64,000 nt of DNA from Enoplosus armatus. Its lineage: Eukaryota > Chordata > Actinopteri > Centrarchiformes > Enoplosidae. Numbering within the stretch: position 1 is the stretch's first letter; each line of letters opens with the position of its first letter. The notes beneath the pieces are model-generated. The model was given only the letters and a program-made list of their open reading frames with translations, was not told the origin of the DNA and made no database searches. The translations under genes and the position numbers were made by a program. Location: positions 26,381,741 to 26,445,740 of the forward strand of contig NC_092182.1 of the NCBI RefSeq assembly GCF_043641665.1, written 5' to 3'. Positions 1-33,902 of this stretch are shown here, one piece after another.

Positions 1-962
1 CTCAGCAGCAAGATTATATAACTTCACCAACAAATTATTTTTTTCTCTATGAAGGGAAACCAACCAACCAACCGGCGGACGTCTGCGGTGCACCGACAAG
101 ACTCGGCCTCACGGTGTGTGTGCGTCGGGGATTTGAACCTGGTGAGTGGTTTTGTCGCCACACCGCCTCCTCTTAGCAACAAGCATCAAGTGTTGGATTT
201 CTTAATTCATTCTTTTGTATTCAGTCACTATCTGTCTGCCTTTACTCTCCTTTTCCATCTCCCACTAAGGGAAGCCAGCAGCTCAGTCCAGAATAATAGC
301 AGCACGGGGAAATATCTTGCACTTATGGGATTTGAGGAGGCTGTTATGAAAAAGTATTAGGTTCTGTGGGGTTAGATGGGCATGGTGATTTTTTTCTATT
401 CCGGCTAGACATTCATAGTGTTTTTAATTACATAAAGACTTTGGTTTTCCTCAGATGAAGCCAACAGCATGAAATTTCAGAGACTTGGCTGCAGGTTTTT
501 ACTTGTCCTGTGTTGATGTGACTTCAAGTGAAAATATCCTTTAATGACATAAATTGTGATGTTTTTTTTACTAGTTTCAGATGGAGATTTTACAAAAATA
601 TGATATGATGTCAAATCCATAAAGAATTAGTCCTCTCATAGGCCACTAGGTACTTTGTTTTATCCGTTTTTAATGTGGTCTTGAGAAAGTGAGGATTTAA
701 GTTTTCACATTCCAGTAAAATTATTTAATTTTGTACAATTCATTTTTTTGCTTATTTCGCATTCTGTACTCATAAAACTGTCAAGAAATAATGTTATGAA
801 TCCTGAACTTATACAAATCCTCCAAACCAACCTTTTTTTAAAGATCCTGTGTGTCCAGCTGTGACTGAAAAATGTTTTTGGCAAATACGATAATGAAAAT
901 ACCGAATGTATACTTCATACTTTTTATAGACAGTGAGGTTATTTCCTGTCCAGCAGTCTTAC
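1..962. other. presumed matn4 intron, nothing recognised
   Basis: AT-rich sequence with no convincing exon on either strand. If matn4 is intact it is intronic, between the VWA1 exon and the first EGF exon. A sequence resembling a tRNA B box (GGTTCAAATCC on the minus strand, near 137-147) lacks a matching A box. Confidence 0.5.
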
Positions 963-1194
963 CACAGAGCTTGTCCTGGAACTGCAGTCCAAACTGGTGA
1001 ATGAGATCGAAGGACTCCACCAGGAAGACGTGGTCTTCGAAGGGTGGGGACGCCATGGCCCTCAGTGATGTCATATCGGCTCTGGCGACCCCCACGGCGT
1101 AGATCTCGATGCCTTTCTCTCTGGCCTCAGCCGCCACCTCCGCCACACGGTCCTGAGGACGTCCATCTGTCACAATCACAACCACGTTGGGGAC
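963..1194 (-). CDS. matn4: matn4 exon 4, end of VWA1
   Basis: Begins [17 protein letters not shown] after acceptor CTTCAG and runs to [11 protein letters not shown], the end of the first A domain with its terminal cysteine. It ends with one base of a split codon before donor GTAAGA. The next exon, expected to be EGF-like, is not visible between positions 1 and 962. Confidence 0.95.
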
Positions 1195-4100
1195 CTGAAG
1201 GAGAGAAAACCTCAGGATCAGAACTAAAGTCCCGTGTGAAGGACGGTGGCATGGTGTTAAATTCATGGAAAGACGGTTACAAACAGACTGAGACAAATAA
1301 AAGAAGCTTTATATTTTGCTCTATATGTATACTTGTGCTGCCGGAGGATGTCAGAGCAGCATCCACTCTATATCATTCAACCAAATCACCCTGTTTGACG
1401 AATTAAACAGTAAACAGTCAAATACAGAGTAGAAACTAGAGATGTTTAAAAAAATAAAAGTACTAAAACTACGGATGAAAACGGGTAACTTGTCCTGCAT
1501 TACCTTTGGCCTGTCTCCCTCCTCGGCGATAAAGGCTGCGTTCATCACGTATTTGATGGCGAGTCCGGTCATGGTACCCTGAGCGAGGGGAATGATCTGA
1601 TTGATGCCTTTCACCATGCTGTCCAGCTTGGCGTGGGTCTTCAGAGAAAACTCACTGCGGACCTGAAAACAGAAGAGGAGCGAGGCAACGATGAGAGGCA
1701 GCAGATAGTATCCAAGCCCACCTATCATATTTATTAACGCAGAGACGAGTGTTATCTCCACCTTTATGGTTAAACTAAGAGAAAGCAGTGAGAAAAGTGG
1801 ATTACTTAAACCACAAAGAAGCTGTGTGAAACGCACTCCCTCTGATCTGAGGACACTATTTGTCTGAAAGATATTTACATTTTGAAAAGCAGGGGAAGCT
1901 GAACATTTAGATAAAGCTGTGTGTGATTATTGTTGGTTGAAGAGGTTTAATGTAAAAGGTGCATCTTGATAACAGTAATAATAATAACTTTATTTACTGA
2001 ATATTAAAAAATGCAACAGAATTTGCTTCACAAAAGAGGAAAAATACATAAAAAGACGTAAAAAGGAGAAAGGATTTTTTTTTTTTAAAGAGACCAATAT
2101 CTTGTCTGAAGTCCAAGAGGTCGACTTGCGTCATCATTTAATCAGATCATCACATCATTTCAACAAGACTAAGAGTTTACAGCCACGTAAACGTGCGGCT
2201 CTGTGAGGATGTAAATGCTAACGTCGGCATGCTAACACGGGGACAGGCAGGTATAATGGAATGAACAGAACCAACCAGCATTGGCCAAATTAAAATGTTG
2301 ACCTGATGATGGCACAAGATGAACAGTCAGAGGATCACCAGAGTTATTACACTTCATCCTGAGGGGAACAGGAATGTCTCAACCAAATCCAACAGACCGG
2401 CTGACAGACAGACAGCCTGCTATCCCTCGAGCCACGCTGCTCAATAAAGAGTACAACGTGGATGAAGATCTGGATGCCGTGCTCCTACAGTACCTGACTG
2501 GAGTACTGAACCACTCCCACTCTGGTGGCGTTGAGTCCGATGTCCAGTGTGTCAAGGATGTCAATCATGAACTTCCTCATGGTCTCAAACTCATGTGGCC
2601 GAACGCTGCGGGAGCTGTCGATGAGGAAGACCAGATCCACCGGACCAGACTTACATTTCTGTTCAGGACCTGGGAGAAGGAATCAAAACATTCACCTGGA
2701 ACGTATGAAGTGGGAAATCTGGAGCTAAACAATGTGTCTTTCATCATGTTTATCATACCTGTGTATGACAGGCTGGTAGTCACCTTCTCAAATACAATAT
2801 TCTCTTTTTAAAAGGTTTCGTTGTATTAATGGACAATGTTGGTGATTTTCTGCATGTTTCCTGTTGTCAACAAATCCCATGAACACACACACTGTAGTTT
2901 ATTTTAACTCATTCCCACACACACCGTCCTGCTGCCACAAATACTCACTAGAGCACCAAATGTTGATTAATCCGCCGCTGAAAATAGTCCCCAACAAATG
3001 CACTATTTCCCCCCGTTTGAGTAACATTTGTTAAAAACTACAGTGAGCAGCGTTTTTTGGGAAATTCCTGAGACTTGTTCAGTCTAGCTAAATATTTGTG
3101 AGCTGTTTTCAAAGATTTACATCTTGGGAACCAATGGGCTTGTAACTGAGAGTCCCAGTCAGAGTGGGGAAGTATTGAGAGACGGACTAACACACTGTTG
3201 GTCTTTTCATGGTATCTGTTGACAGTAAGTGAATACAGAATAACGTCAGCTGTATCCCTTAATAAGTAATAGTTTTAAGTGTCTCCTTGCGACGTTTCTG
3301 TGAAGCTACTGTGTGAATAATGTGAACAAAGTGTCTCCTACTGAACATACAATACTACACATGGGAGAGTCTTTTTTTTTTTTTTGTGAATTTTCAAATG
3401 TCTGTGTGTTTTTTTAATTCCTGGAATAAAGCAGCAGCAGAGGCTTTTGTACTCTGGTATAACTTTCACATTATTTACCACCTGAACTCACTTCTCCATG
3501 ACTTCAGCTGCCACAGGGCACCTGTTTTTGTCTTTAATTCTTCACTGTGAACGCACTCCCGTGTTGTAACATCATCTCGGTTCAAGAACACAGCAGGCAT
3601 GAATGAGGTATGAGGTGAGCCTGTGTTTGCTTTATGAGTTGGAAAGGAATTGTTTGATTAATGCACTTCCAGTATTTCTTCACAAAGGCTGGACTTCAAC
3701 TGAAAGTCATTGTAGACTGAGTAAAAGTAGGCATGTGGGATTGTTGTGGAATCCATCTTTAGTTTCAAACAGTCATGAGCAATGGCTTTGTTTTTAACAT
3801 CTTATAAATATGTCCACTTCACTGTCTGGCCACATAACTCAAGTCAACCTTCAGATGCAGATATAATGTAAAGCACATCCTGATATGTCCCAAAACAGTA
3901 GTGGCTTTAAGTAAAGTCATGATTCACAGACATCTTTTCACAAGTTGTGATTTAAGCTGACATTTTTAAAAATGGCGACGCCCAAGGAAGTTGCTTTTAA
4001 ATCATTTTTGTCTGTTTTTATTCCTAAAAATGATGATGCCATGCACAAAATACAAAATTGTACACTATTTTGTAAAGAAGTCTCTGTGGTCAGTTTGTGT

Positions 4101-4348
4101 TTGTCAAAGGGTTCTCACAACTTAAACCAGTTGAATGGCAGATATACTGTGTGGTCACGACTTCCATTTAGATGAGGCACATGTCCCCCATGCGAGAGGA
4201 AGGTAATAAAACTTTATTTAAACGTCTTTATTTTGTCTCTTTTTTTTTTTCTCGCAGTATCGGCAGACTGACCTGCTTTTGGCCTGGCGGTGGCGAGGAC
4301 GGCCAGGCTCAGCAGAATGAAGCCACACAGCGCTCTGAGCTGTCTCAT
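963..4348 (-). CDS. matn4: matrilin-4, 5' part of gene (4 exons, partial)
   Basis: Secreted extracellular-matrix adaptor of the matrilin family, which links collagens and proteoglycans. Exons on the minus strand are 4348-4273, 2669-2494, 1662-1504 and 1194-963. Their lengths of 76, 176, 159 and 232 nt keep one reading phase through three introns with GT/AG borders. The product has a signal peptide, a Cys just before the domain ([12 protein letters not shown]) and a full first VWA domain. The MIDAS residues are visible: DSSRS, the Thr in AQGTMTGLA and the Asp in [10 protein letters not shown]. There is an N-glycosylation site (NAT) and a closing Cys (DKLCG). The stretches [14 protein letters not shown] and EIYAVGV fit matrilin-4 better than matrilin-1 or -3, judged from memory. 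The EGF repeats, second VWA domain and coiled coil must lie beyond position 1. It is divergent from rbpjl, as in human. Confidence 0.93.
1504..1662 (-). CDS. matn4: matn4 exon 3, middle of VWA1
   Basis: The acceptor TTTTCAG is followed by 53 whole codons, from [13 protein letters not shown] to [12 protein letters not shown]. They include the conserved [12 protein letters not shown] segment that supplies the MIDAS threonine. The donor GTAATG is at 1503-1498. Confidence 0.94.
2215..2395. repeat. dispersed repeat family B, copy 1 (in matn4 intron 1-2 region)
   Basis: Contains GCTAACGTCGGCATGCTAAC, then the phrases CTGATGATGGC and TTCATCCTGAGGGGAAC. Both phrases recur near 12625-12965, and a diverged copy lies at 38640-38880. 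It overlaps no matn4 codon (exon 2 starts at 2494). No terminal repeats were identified. Confidence 0.65.
2494..2669 (-). CDS. matn4: matn4 exon 2, start of VWA1 with MIDAS DxSxS
   Basis: The acceptor is a pyrimidine tract ending CCCAG (2672-2670). The exon completes the split Gly codon, then encodes [20 protein letters not shown] and the helix that follows, ending VGVVQYSSQ. The donor GTACTG is at 2493-2488. It contains the metal-binding loop and the NAT glycosylation site. Confidence 0.94.
4273..4348 (-). CDS. matn4: matn4 exon 1, start codon and signal peptide
   Basis: The ATG is at 4348-4346. The exon encodes a short basic N-terminus (MRQLRALCG) and a hydrophobic core ([12 protein letters not shown]), a typical secretory signal. 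It ends with one base of a split Gly codon before the donor GTCAGT (4272-4267). Sequence upstream of 4348 on this strand is presumably 5' UTR and promoter; I saw no clear TATA box. Confidence 0.9.
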
Positions 4349-4733
4349 CCTGATGATACAGATCTAGCAGACGGGTGACTCACAGCTGGACTCGACTGGA
4401 ACTGGATCAAACTGTGCGGGAGGAGAGAGGTGGGTGGGTGAGATAGAATGGAAGCAGAGAGAAGTTTGTGGTAACGCGATCGGTTAACATGATGAAAGGA
4501 CCTTGATGGCAACTCCTGCTGAAGTGTCCTTTAGTAAGACACAGAATTGTGTCCACTTCATGGCTGATGTGCACAGACATCAAAGTCAAAAAGGGATCGA
4601 GTTTAGTTGAAAAGTGAAATTTTATTAGACATCTCGGTTTCAAATGACTGTTTCCATTCAAGTGACAGCGCCCTCTAGCAGCCGTAGGAATTATCAAGAA
4701 GGAGGAAATACTGTGATGTTATTGAGCCACAAA

Positions 4734-5193
4734 GTCTGTATTCGGAACCGCCTACTATGCAGTATGCAGTGTGAACTAACCCTAACCCTAACCCTATACT
4801 GCATTTCATAGAAGCATGCAGTATGAAATTTGCAGTACGCCCGGCCAGGCGGGCTGCAGCCGGTTTCTGGTTTTGGAAAAACCTTATGAAAGTCGGAACA
4901 AACTTTTAAATGAGGCCTTGTAGATCTGATACGAGTGAAGATTCAGTAACTGGGTTTCTTATTTCTCGCCTCAAATTTGTTCACAAACAGATTTTGGTGA
5001 CTGCTGAGGTGAAAAAAGTGAAAGTCTACCTAACTTTAATGGCAATCCACCACCAGCACTTTGCATTGTGGGACACAGTAGGAGAGGTAGACTGGAGATT
5101 TTTTCTGAATCAGTACGACATCCAGATGTTTTTGCTTCATTTTGGCCAAATCAGTACGTACTGCTGGTGTAGCAGGTGGTTTTGAATACAGCC
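4734..5193. mobile_element. MITE-like element with inverted ends
   Basis: The left end GTCTGTATTCGGAACCGCCT is approximately the reverse complement of the right end, ...GTAGCAGGTGGTTTTGAATACAGCC. AAA flanks both sides, which could be a 3-bp target duplication. The element is about 460 bp with no coding capacity. It carries three CCCTAA telomere-like units near 4779-4797. A truncated inverted relative lies at 7409-7588. The family was not identified; a PIF/Harbinger-type MITE is one possibility. Confidence 0.6.
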
Positions 5194-7408
5194 AAAGTCT
5201 GCAGAGGAAGGAGGATGGGGAAGACCACGCTTCGCTTCCTGTTTTAACCAAAACCATGATTTTCTTTCTACCCCTACCAAGTTTGTGCCTAAACCTAACC
5301 AAACCTTTGACATATGTGTGGTTCTGGAGGGCAAACAATGTATTTTGTTAGACACTTGTTGGGAGTCTGAGGGTGAAGGAAAGAAATGGGGCGCAGAATT
5401 TGTTGAACATCGATGTCACGTCACTTCATTCCTTTAATGTGTTACCAGTGAGGCTGTCCAAGGTCAAAGTGTTACCATGCATGAAAAGGAAAATCTCCCT
5501 GATGTGGCCAGTACAAGACATGGAGTGCATATTATCCAGAATACTTATCTGCTAACTCTTCCAGTTTTTTTTCCTTTGAGTCTGTTCAGATTTCATGTGA
5601 CTCCAGAAGAAAAAACTCCAGTAAATTCCTTCCCTTTGTAAAGTGATAATAACGTTGATGATGGGCGTGTGTTGCAGAGGGACATTCCAGTCCTGCCCCG
5701 TCGTAAAACACTCGGCTGCAAACACCTGGATAAGGTGCACAGCAATTCCTGCTAATAGACGGGTGTGGAAAAGCACACACACAGTCCCTAATCTGCCCGT
5801 GTGTCTGTCAGTGTCCCAGGAGGCTATCAGGTCTACCAGCAGCAGCAGAGAGGTAATGATAATGTCTGGGAAGTGTTTATGTTCAGTTCAAACATGCACC
5901 ATGAAAGCCACCTCAGGTCCACAGAGAGGGGTCCTTCAGGGGCTTATCACTGTCTGACTGGCAGCCAGAGCCTGTGGTCATCCCTGGCTCAGGTCTGAGA
6001 CAGATGTAGACGAGCACAAAGGGTCTTTTCTGTGTTTATGTCTCTGTTTGTCTCGTTGTGTTTCTTTGGCTCTCGCTCTCTCGTCTCTTGCACTCTCAAC
6101 CACATATTTTCAGGAGCATCTCTGTAGTGAGAGGACGGTCAGCCAAACATTTGGAGCACATTATTCATGCTTTTACGTTTTCAAGAGAAGGCTCTAATGC
6201 CTTCTGCTTTCTGGCAATGACCTGTGCAGAATGCATTGTCCACGGCCTTAAGTTTAGAAGTTCCCATGAGACCTCGATTCCTCGATTCCTCCCACTTGCT
6301 CCACATGAAGTACAGATTTGACTTCAGGATTCTCTTGATAACTTTATGTCACAGATCTTACAGCACTGAAGGGATCCAATAAATCCTTCGTACCCGACTA
6401 AAACAAAAGGTTAACTGTTTGTGTTTTGGCCTGAACACTTTGGAACCGTCATCCCCACCAATCAAATCAGGCGGATCTGCTGAACAATTTAAAACGGCAC
6501 CTGAAATATCATTTTTATATATGTTGAACGTTTTTATACCAGGGTTGGATGTCCTGTGGTATCATGTGTACTCTGTGTGTATGTAGGACATTATGTCTTT
6601 TGGTCCTTGGTCCTGTTTATTTGTTAGGTGGCAGAAAACTACTCAACATAACAAAATACTGGGTCAGAGAGCCAGAATCCAGGAATTTGAAAATGTTTCT
6701 TAATATTGTGATTCAGGGCTTTTTGGAACAATCAGCAGATACTCAACAACACACGTCTTTCACATCTCTTAAATCTAATACAGGGTCTAACAAAAGCCCC
6801 AACCCTAGCTTTAATTTAATGTAATCCCAAATTCAACCCTAAAACTAGGACCAACCAACAGAACGCAACTTTGTCCACATTCTGGAAAGTCTAAATCCTG
6901 TTGTCTACACACACTCTCACATGTCTAATGTCCGAGAGTGGGAAGACAGAAGGGAAGGAGTGGGAGGAGGAGACGGATGAGCCGAGTGAACCAGGTGGCC
7001 TACGGGTTAAGGTGCCAACCGTGGACGTGGACATGCCCAGTTCACTTCCAGCCAACCATCTGATAAAGGCGTAACATGCAAAAACCTAACAAATGACAAA
7101 AATTAAGAGAGGGAGTTTTATAATGCAAAAACACTGGGTTCTAAATAATCTCATATTAGAGACTGTGATTTTTTCTTAATACAGTATATGTTGCATTTAC
7201 CACAAATATATACCACAAGTAAAATGTAGTGTTGTTCACCTGATTGCATGAGGGGGCCTCCACTGGTCAGCATTACTGTACACGACAGTTTCATTTAGGA
7301 CTTTGTACTTTGACAAGATTAAAGCGGGTACATTCAAGCCGCAGCCAAGCGACTTCACACAATGCTGATTAACCCTGTCACCGCCAGAAAAGTCTCTCTG
7401 TATACAGG

Positions 7409-7588
7409 GGCTGTATTCAAAACCGCCTGCTACACCAGCAGTACGTACTGATTTGGCCAAAATGAAGCATGTAGGATGCAGTATGCACATATTTCACCTC
7501 AGCAGTCACCAAAATGTGTTTGAGGCGAGAAATAAGAAACCCAGTTACTGAATCTTCACTCGTATCAGATCTAGGCCTCATTTAAAAG
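7409..7588. mobile_element. truncated inverted copy of the 4734-5193 MITE
   Basis: Begins GGCTGTATTCAAAACCGCCT and continues through CAGTACGTACTGATTTGGCC and GGCGAGAAATAAGAAACCCA. These are the reverse complement of parts of 4905-5193. Homology stops after the GGCCTCATTTAAAAG region, so one terminus is missing. Confidence 0.7.
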
Positions 7589-8242
7589 AACACCTCAAGG
7601 TTTAAATCTGGTGTTTGTGGCGACGTTCCTGCGCTGGTGCACCAGTAGTGATGCGTTTCACATCAACCAGCAATGATTGGTTTGCCAGAGTTGAATGGGG
7701 GAGCAACAGAGTGAGCTACTGCCGTGGCTACAGCAGAGCCATGTAGAGACAGAGTCACATCAAGGAAGCTCAAAATGCTTCATCATGTGATTCACGTAGA
7801 CTTCAGATGATTCCAGGAAGTCGCATAAATGCATAAATATAATACATCCATGATAAATACAGAGAGACAGAACTGCGATCTTTGGTAATTAGTCTCTCTC
7901 TACATGGATCTGGGCTACGGAAGAAACGGTAGGCGTTCGCCAGAAGGGGGAGACAAACTGGCACCCCAGCTTTAAAATCTAAGATTGAAAGGATTAACCT
8001 GTAGTATGAAAGTAACGGCCAAGTTAAACATTTTAACTGCACAAACTTACTGTGACTTATTAGTGACTCGCTGAACTGCACCAGACACGTCAAGCGGACA
8101 ATAGAGAGTTACTGTGAAAGGAAACGCCGATGGTGTGAAAGTTGGACATGAAATTAAAAAGCACCAAAGTTTATCTTCACACACAGGAGACTTTTCAACG
8201 CATCAACCGATTTCAGAGTTTGGTCTCGTTCCAACTCTTATG

Positions 8243-8244
<2 letters not shown>

Positions 8245-8281
<37 letters not shown>
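8245..8281. repeat. (GT)n microsatellite
   Basis: About 18 uninterrupted GT units in intergenic DNA. A (CA)n run follows at 8431-8464, so the two could pair as a hairpin on one strand. Confidence 0.95.
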
Positions 8282-8283
<2 letters not shown>

Positions 8284-8430
8284 GACAAAGACTCCTCAGT
8301 TTGACTTTCTGTAGCTAAATGGCAGCAGCCAACCCCCCCACCTCCACCCCCACCCCCCCAACACCCTTTTCCTGTCTCCCTCACAGGTCACTCACCAAAC
8401 AACAATCTACTACAATCCTGCTGCTACTGA

Positions 8431-8464
<34 letters not shown>
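8431..8464. repeat. (CA)n microsatellite
   Basis: About 17 CA units, complementary to the GT run some 150 bp upstream. Confidence 0.95.
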
Positions 8465-8467
<3 letters not shown>

Positions 8468-9269
8468 CACAGACCAACATATGTTCTATAATTATCCACA
8501 AAGAGAATCATTCAGCTCAGACCTCCATATTTTCTTGTTAAACATTTCATTGACTGGATGGTGCCGCAGGCTGCGCGCCAGTTAACAGTGTCTTTCTTAC
8601 TTAACTGTTAAATATAGAAGTGGAGATCCTATTTCCTTCAATTAACAATTCAAACAAATTAAAACAGCTTCTGCTCTCTCGCCACCTTTTGGAAAACAGT
8701 TTGTTCACCCTGAAATTTTATATGTGAACTGTGAGACATTTTATTCATAGAACTGAATTGTCTCGTGTAACTGCTGCGTGAAATTATGGGATAATTAACT
8801 GAATGACCTTGTTACTGTTAAGAAAATGTGCTTTAAACATAAAATCACAAAAGAAAGGCGGGTTAAAGCAGGTCAGGGAGCAGTTTGATGCCACATACAG
8901 TCCTGAAGTGTTAACCAAGCGCACAGTTTACAGAGTTAGTTGTTAAAAAAAGAGTCAAAGATCAGCAGCAGTTGTTGACGTTGGCATGAACGTGAGATTA
9001 CCACAACAAATGAAACAGTGACTGTTTCTGAAAAAGGTCTTTTCAAGTTCAGGCTGTAAAAATAAACCTTTGGATTTCCTCCAGTCTGGAGATTCAGAGG
9101 GGTGAATGTTCAAACGGAAAATCAGCTTTCCAGCCACCAGACGACCGTCAGCTGTTTAAATCTGAAGAAGCTGGATGAAATGTTCAAATGATGTTGGATA
9201 GTTTCATCTATAATCCTGCAGCATATTTTATAAATTGATCACTTTTTGTTTGTAAAAGTTGATCTAAAA

Positions 9270-9385
9270 AGTAACTACCAACAACTTATAAAGTATAAAG
9301 TAGCATGAAAAACTCAGTACCTCTAACTTGTACTTAAGTACAGTGCTTGAATAAATGTACTTAGTTACTTTCCACTTTCAACTTT
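9270..9385. repeat. dispersed repeat family C, copy 1
   Basis: Contains the AGTACTTAAGTA-like motif group (TACTTAAGTACAGTGCTTGA, AATGTACTTAGTTACTTTCC). It recurs at 41980-42190, 42420-42570 and 60368-60490. This is the pattern of a high-copy teleost repeat known from memory. Confidence 0.6.
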
Positions 9386-10804
9386 ACTGTTTTCTGGAAG
9401 ATAAAATGAAACTCTGGGTCCAGATCCAGGACATTTTTAAAGACATCTGTCCTTCCTCTCACTCTGAGACTCATTTAACACTTTAGGCTCCTGTTTTTTT
9501 TTAATGCAGTTCTTCAGTGAACAAAACAAAACAAGAGCATCAGTGATCATAATGACACAGAGTTAAACCAAGACGCTGCAACTTAAACAACAGCATCATG
9601 TGATCCTGATCCTGTACGAACAAGTACACATCAGGCCTGGATTTCCTGTTACTGCTGCCCCCTATGGAGCAGGACATGTTAATGCATTTTCCAGATGTCC
9701 TGTGCATCGGCCCCTGATGTCCACTCAAACTACAGTTAGTGGACAGAAGGAGCTCCCACCTGACCCCAACATCCCTCTGTGGCTTCTGCAGAACAGATTA
9801 TTCAAGTTCAAGCTGTAACAATTCATCTGACGTATCATCAAAACGTGTGTTGGAGGAGAATCAGCCTGCAGCTAACGATCTTGATTATCAATTAATCAGT
9901 CGGTTATTTTCTCAATTAACTGATTCATCGTTTTGTCTATAAAATATCAGAAAAAAAGCAAAAAGTGCATATTGTAATTATTTAGATTACAGATTATTAT
10001 AAATCCAAAACCCCAAAATGTTCAATTTACCATCACATATGACAGAAATCCTAACAGAGACTGTTTTGACGTTTTTAATTGAAAAATGGCTGAAATGATC
10101 AACAGTAAAAAGAAGAAAGAAATAAAACCCCCGTCCATAAACACTATTTGCTCTTCAGACTCAGAAGTTTGAAACACAATGTTGTTCTCGAACCCTCTTT
10201 CCCAGAATTCAGCCCCATTTCTGCATAATTGATTGTGCGGCTACAAGGATGATGAATTTGAGCGTGCTCGTGTGCGTGCGGGGCCGAGGCAGAGACACAA
10301 CACATCTCAATCAAAACAGATCATTTTTAGTCTCGGTTTGGATCAGTCATTCTCCTGACTCTCCAAAGTCTTTCCGTCGCTGCTCTGCTGAGTTTGACTG
10401 ATGTGACTTTACACTGTTCCTCTGGCATCTCACATCAACTGAAACAAAACAGATCTCTTTCACAGAATTTCTAAACAGTAATAATTTCACCGTCGGTTAC
10501 AGTTGGCAGTAAATAACTCTAGCTGTAGCATGTATCAAGTATGTTGTTTTTCTCCCTGCTGTCTAATAGAAAACACAGACGTCTTGTTGATGTTTTGAGC
10601 AGCCTATATAACACAGAGACACTGCAGGACACGTCGGCCTGCAAGATCAAGGTGGTTCAAGGTAAACAGGATCTTGTTTCTCTGAGGGGACAAACTTATC
10701 AGCCTTGTAGCCTTTGAAATAAAGGGTTTGCCTGCTTCCAGCTACTATTTTACAACTGTTGGCTTTTGCTGTTTTAAAATCCTGTTAATTGCTTTTCTTT
10801 TCAC

Positions 10805-11250
10805 ATTAAAGGGATTAAAGGGTTCAACAATGTGGGAAATACACTTATTTGCATTCTTGCTGAGAGTTAGACAAGAAGATTGATTCCACTCCCGCATCTA
10901 TCTGTTCAATATGAAGCTACATCCAGCAGTCGTTAGCTTAGCTTAGCATAAAGACTGGAAACAGGGGGAAACAGCTAGCCTAGCTCTCTCCATACATAAC
11001 AAAATCCGCCCACCAGCACCTCTGAACCTCACTAATTTACACATTATATTTAGTTTGTTTAATCCATACCAGTTGCCCAGCAACCAGCAGAGACTCCAGG
11101 AAATTACTGGTCCCAACCCAGAAATAGTCGGGCACATAACCTCCATAAAACCCATTTTCATTTTTACACTTCAGTTCTTCTACTGAAATTTCCAGTCTTT
11201 GTGCTAAGCTAAGTTAGCCAGCTGCTGGCTGTAGCTTCATATTATATATA
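10805..11250. repeat. dispersed repeat family A, copy 1 (palindromic ends)
   Basis: Left part has GTTAGCTTAGCTTAGCATAA followed by AGACTGGAAACAGGGG. Right part has GTGCTAAGCTAAGTTAGCCA and GGCTGTAGCTTCAT, roughly the reverse complement of the left. This gives an inverted-repeat element of about 0.4 kb. Partial copies lie at 19630-19880 and 63378-63640. Confidence 0.65.
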
Positions 11251-12466
11251 AACGTACAGCAGACTTCTGCAATAACTACATGTTTACTTGTCGGTTCTAA
11301 ACACTGTAAAGTCATTTAGAGCAACTGGAATCAATTACAGCATTATTACCACACTGTTTACTAAGAGTGCAATTTATACAACCGGATATTTAAGCACGTG
11401 TGCTGTCGGCAAAGTTTTAGGTATAAATTAGAATAATAAACAGGAAACAGCTGTGGTCAGCCACAAGAAATATAACATGGTTTGCATTTTAGACCAATCG
11501 GATAACTTGATGAAAGCTAAATGGTACAGAAATGTTTAAAAAACACATCAGCCAGCGAGTGTTTGTCAAAGAGAAAGGTGTGTGTGAGAAACCTGCAGGC
11601 CAGCAACAGGTGATTATCTCCTTATCCACACAAACCAAGAGATACAGTAATGCACACACACACACACACACACACACCAAGACCAGTGGTCAGATAACAG
11701 ATCCGGCATGGAGTGCAAACACACACACTTGAATATATTTTCCACCAAAGCCTCTCTCACTGTAGACTGACTGTAGGTCAGGAGGTGGAGACGTTCTTAC
11801 TGGTTAAGTTGGTTTATGAACTGACGGTTAACTAAGTTAAACTTTACTGCTGAACTCAGTGAGGATGGTGAGATAACTGTGCACCACTGCAGCAGGCAGA
11901 ACATCTGGACCTTCAGCTCAGCTAACCAACAGGAGGATCTTCACCAACAGCTACAGGACGACAACTTGAGTTCAGGTCAGTTCCCATGAAGAACAATGAA
12001 AAGAACTTATTTGTTGTTGTGAATTGTGTTGTTATTGTCAGACTGACAGTGCAAGTGAGTATTAATGAAGTGTGTTTTCATGTTTTCACTTCATGTTCAA
12101 CTTCTCATGGTCTGCTTTCTGGGTCTGTAAGACATGTTAAGCCACAATGCATTGTCTTCAGTTAGACAGATGTGTTTGTTAATTGCATTTAGGATGAGTT
12201 TACACAGACAGTGGACCCAACAGCAGGGGCACGTCTGATTTCAACAGACCATCAAGCTGCAACACAAAGCCAACTAGATGTTTAGTCGACAGCTGCATGA
12301 ATTGAATTATGCAGCTCTCAGACTTGCAGATGGACACTGAAAGCATTGTTTTATTCCCTCATAACTACATCTGCCAATTGTGCATTTGTCCACATCACAC
12401 ATGTTCCACATCACTCATGAATTGTTGTGCATCTCTGTCATATACAAAGAGGACTGTGGAGTGACT

Positions 12467-12492
12467 ATGGACCTGAAGAACGGCCCCTCTTA

Positions 12493-12493
<1 letters not shown>
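12467..12493 (+). CDS. rbpjl upstream ORF, stop overlaps main start
   Basis: A nine-codon ORF (MDLKNGPS plus stop). Its TAA shares its last base with the A of the rbpjl ATG, giving TAATG. If the transcript starts upstream of 12467, ribosomes would meet this ORF first, and rbpjl translation would need leaky scanning or reinitiation. Whether it is in the mRNA is unknown, since the transcription start is not visible. Confidence 0.4.
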
Positions 12494-33691
<21,198 letters not shown>

Positions 33692-33896
33692 CCGAGTCTG
33701 ATTATCAGGTAGAGATCACAGCAAGAAACTGCTTCTTTGGTTTTGGATCAGTGCTGGTCCCGTGTCAATGAACTGAGGACCACGATATTCCCTCTTTGTC
33801 CTCTTAATCTAAAGTTTATTGGACCAGAATATTTAATAGATATGCTGGACAGATTTAACTGTCAACAAGATAATTATGAAGATGTCTTGCATAGTA

Positions 33897-33902
33897 AATA
33901 AA
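33897..33902 (+). terminator. rbpjl: candidate rbpjl polyadenylation signal
   Basis: AATAAA about 206 nt after the rbpjl stop codon. It is the first canonical hexamer I see there. Usage is inferred, not shown. Confidence 0.45.

Larger units (their letters stand above)
4349..12466. other. divergent matn4/rbpjl intergenic region
   Basis: About 8.1 kb between the two divergent start regions. It must hold the proximal promoters of both genes. I recognise only repeats in it: a MITE-like pair, family A and family C dispersed repeats and (CA)/(GT) microsatellites. No further coding exon is supported. A sequence ending TTGAGTTCAG|GTCAGT near 11970-11986 could be a 5' untranslated exon of rbpjl, but nothing else supports it. 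Confidence 0.6.

Noticed and set aside
60..165. tRNA gene or SINE from a B-box match on the minus strand
   Set aside because: No A box, no cloverleaf arms and no repeat copy seen.
4775..4800. Interstitial telomere
   Set aside because: Only about three CCCTAA units, inside a MITE-like element; too short to mean a fusion point.
12441..12448. TATACAAA as a TATA box for rbpjl
   Set aside because: It would put the transcription start at or inside the uORF; a weak match without initiator support.
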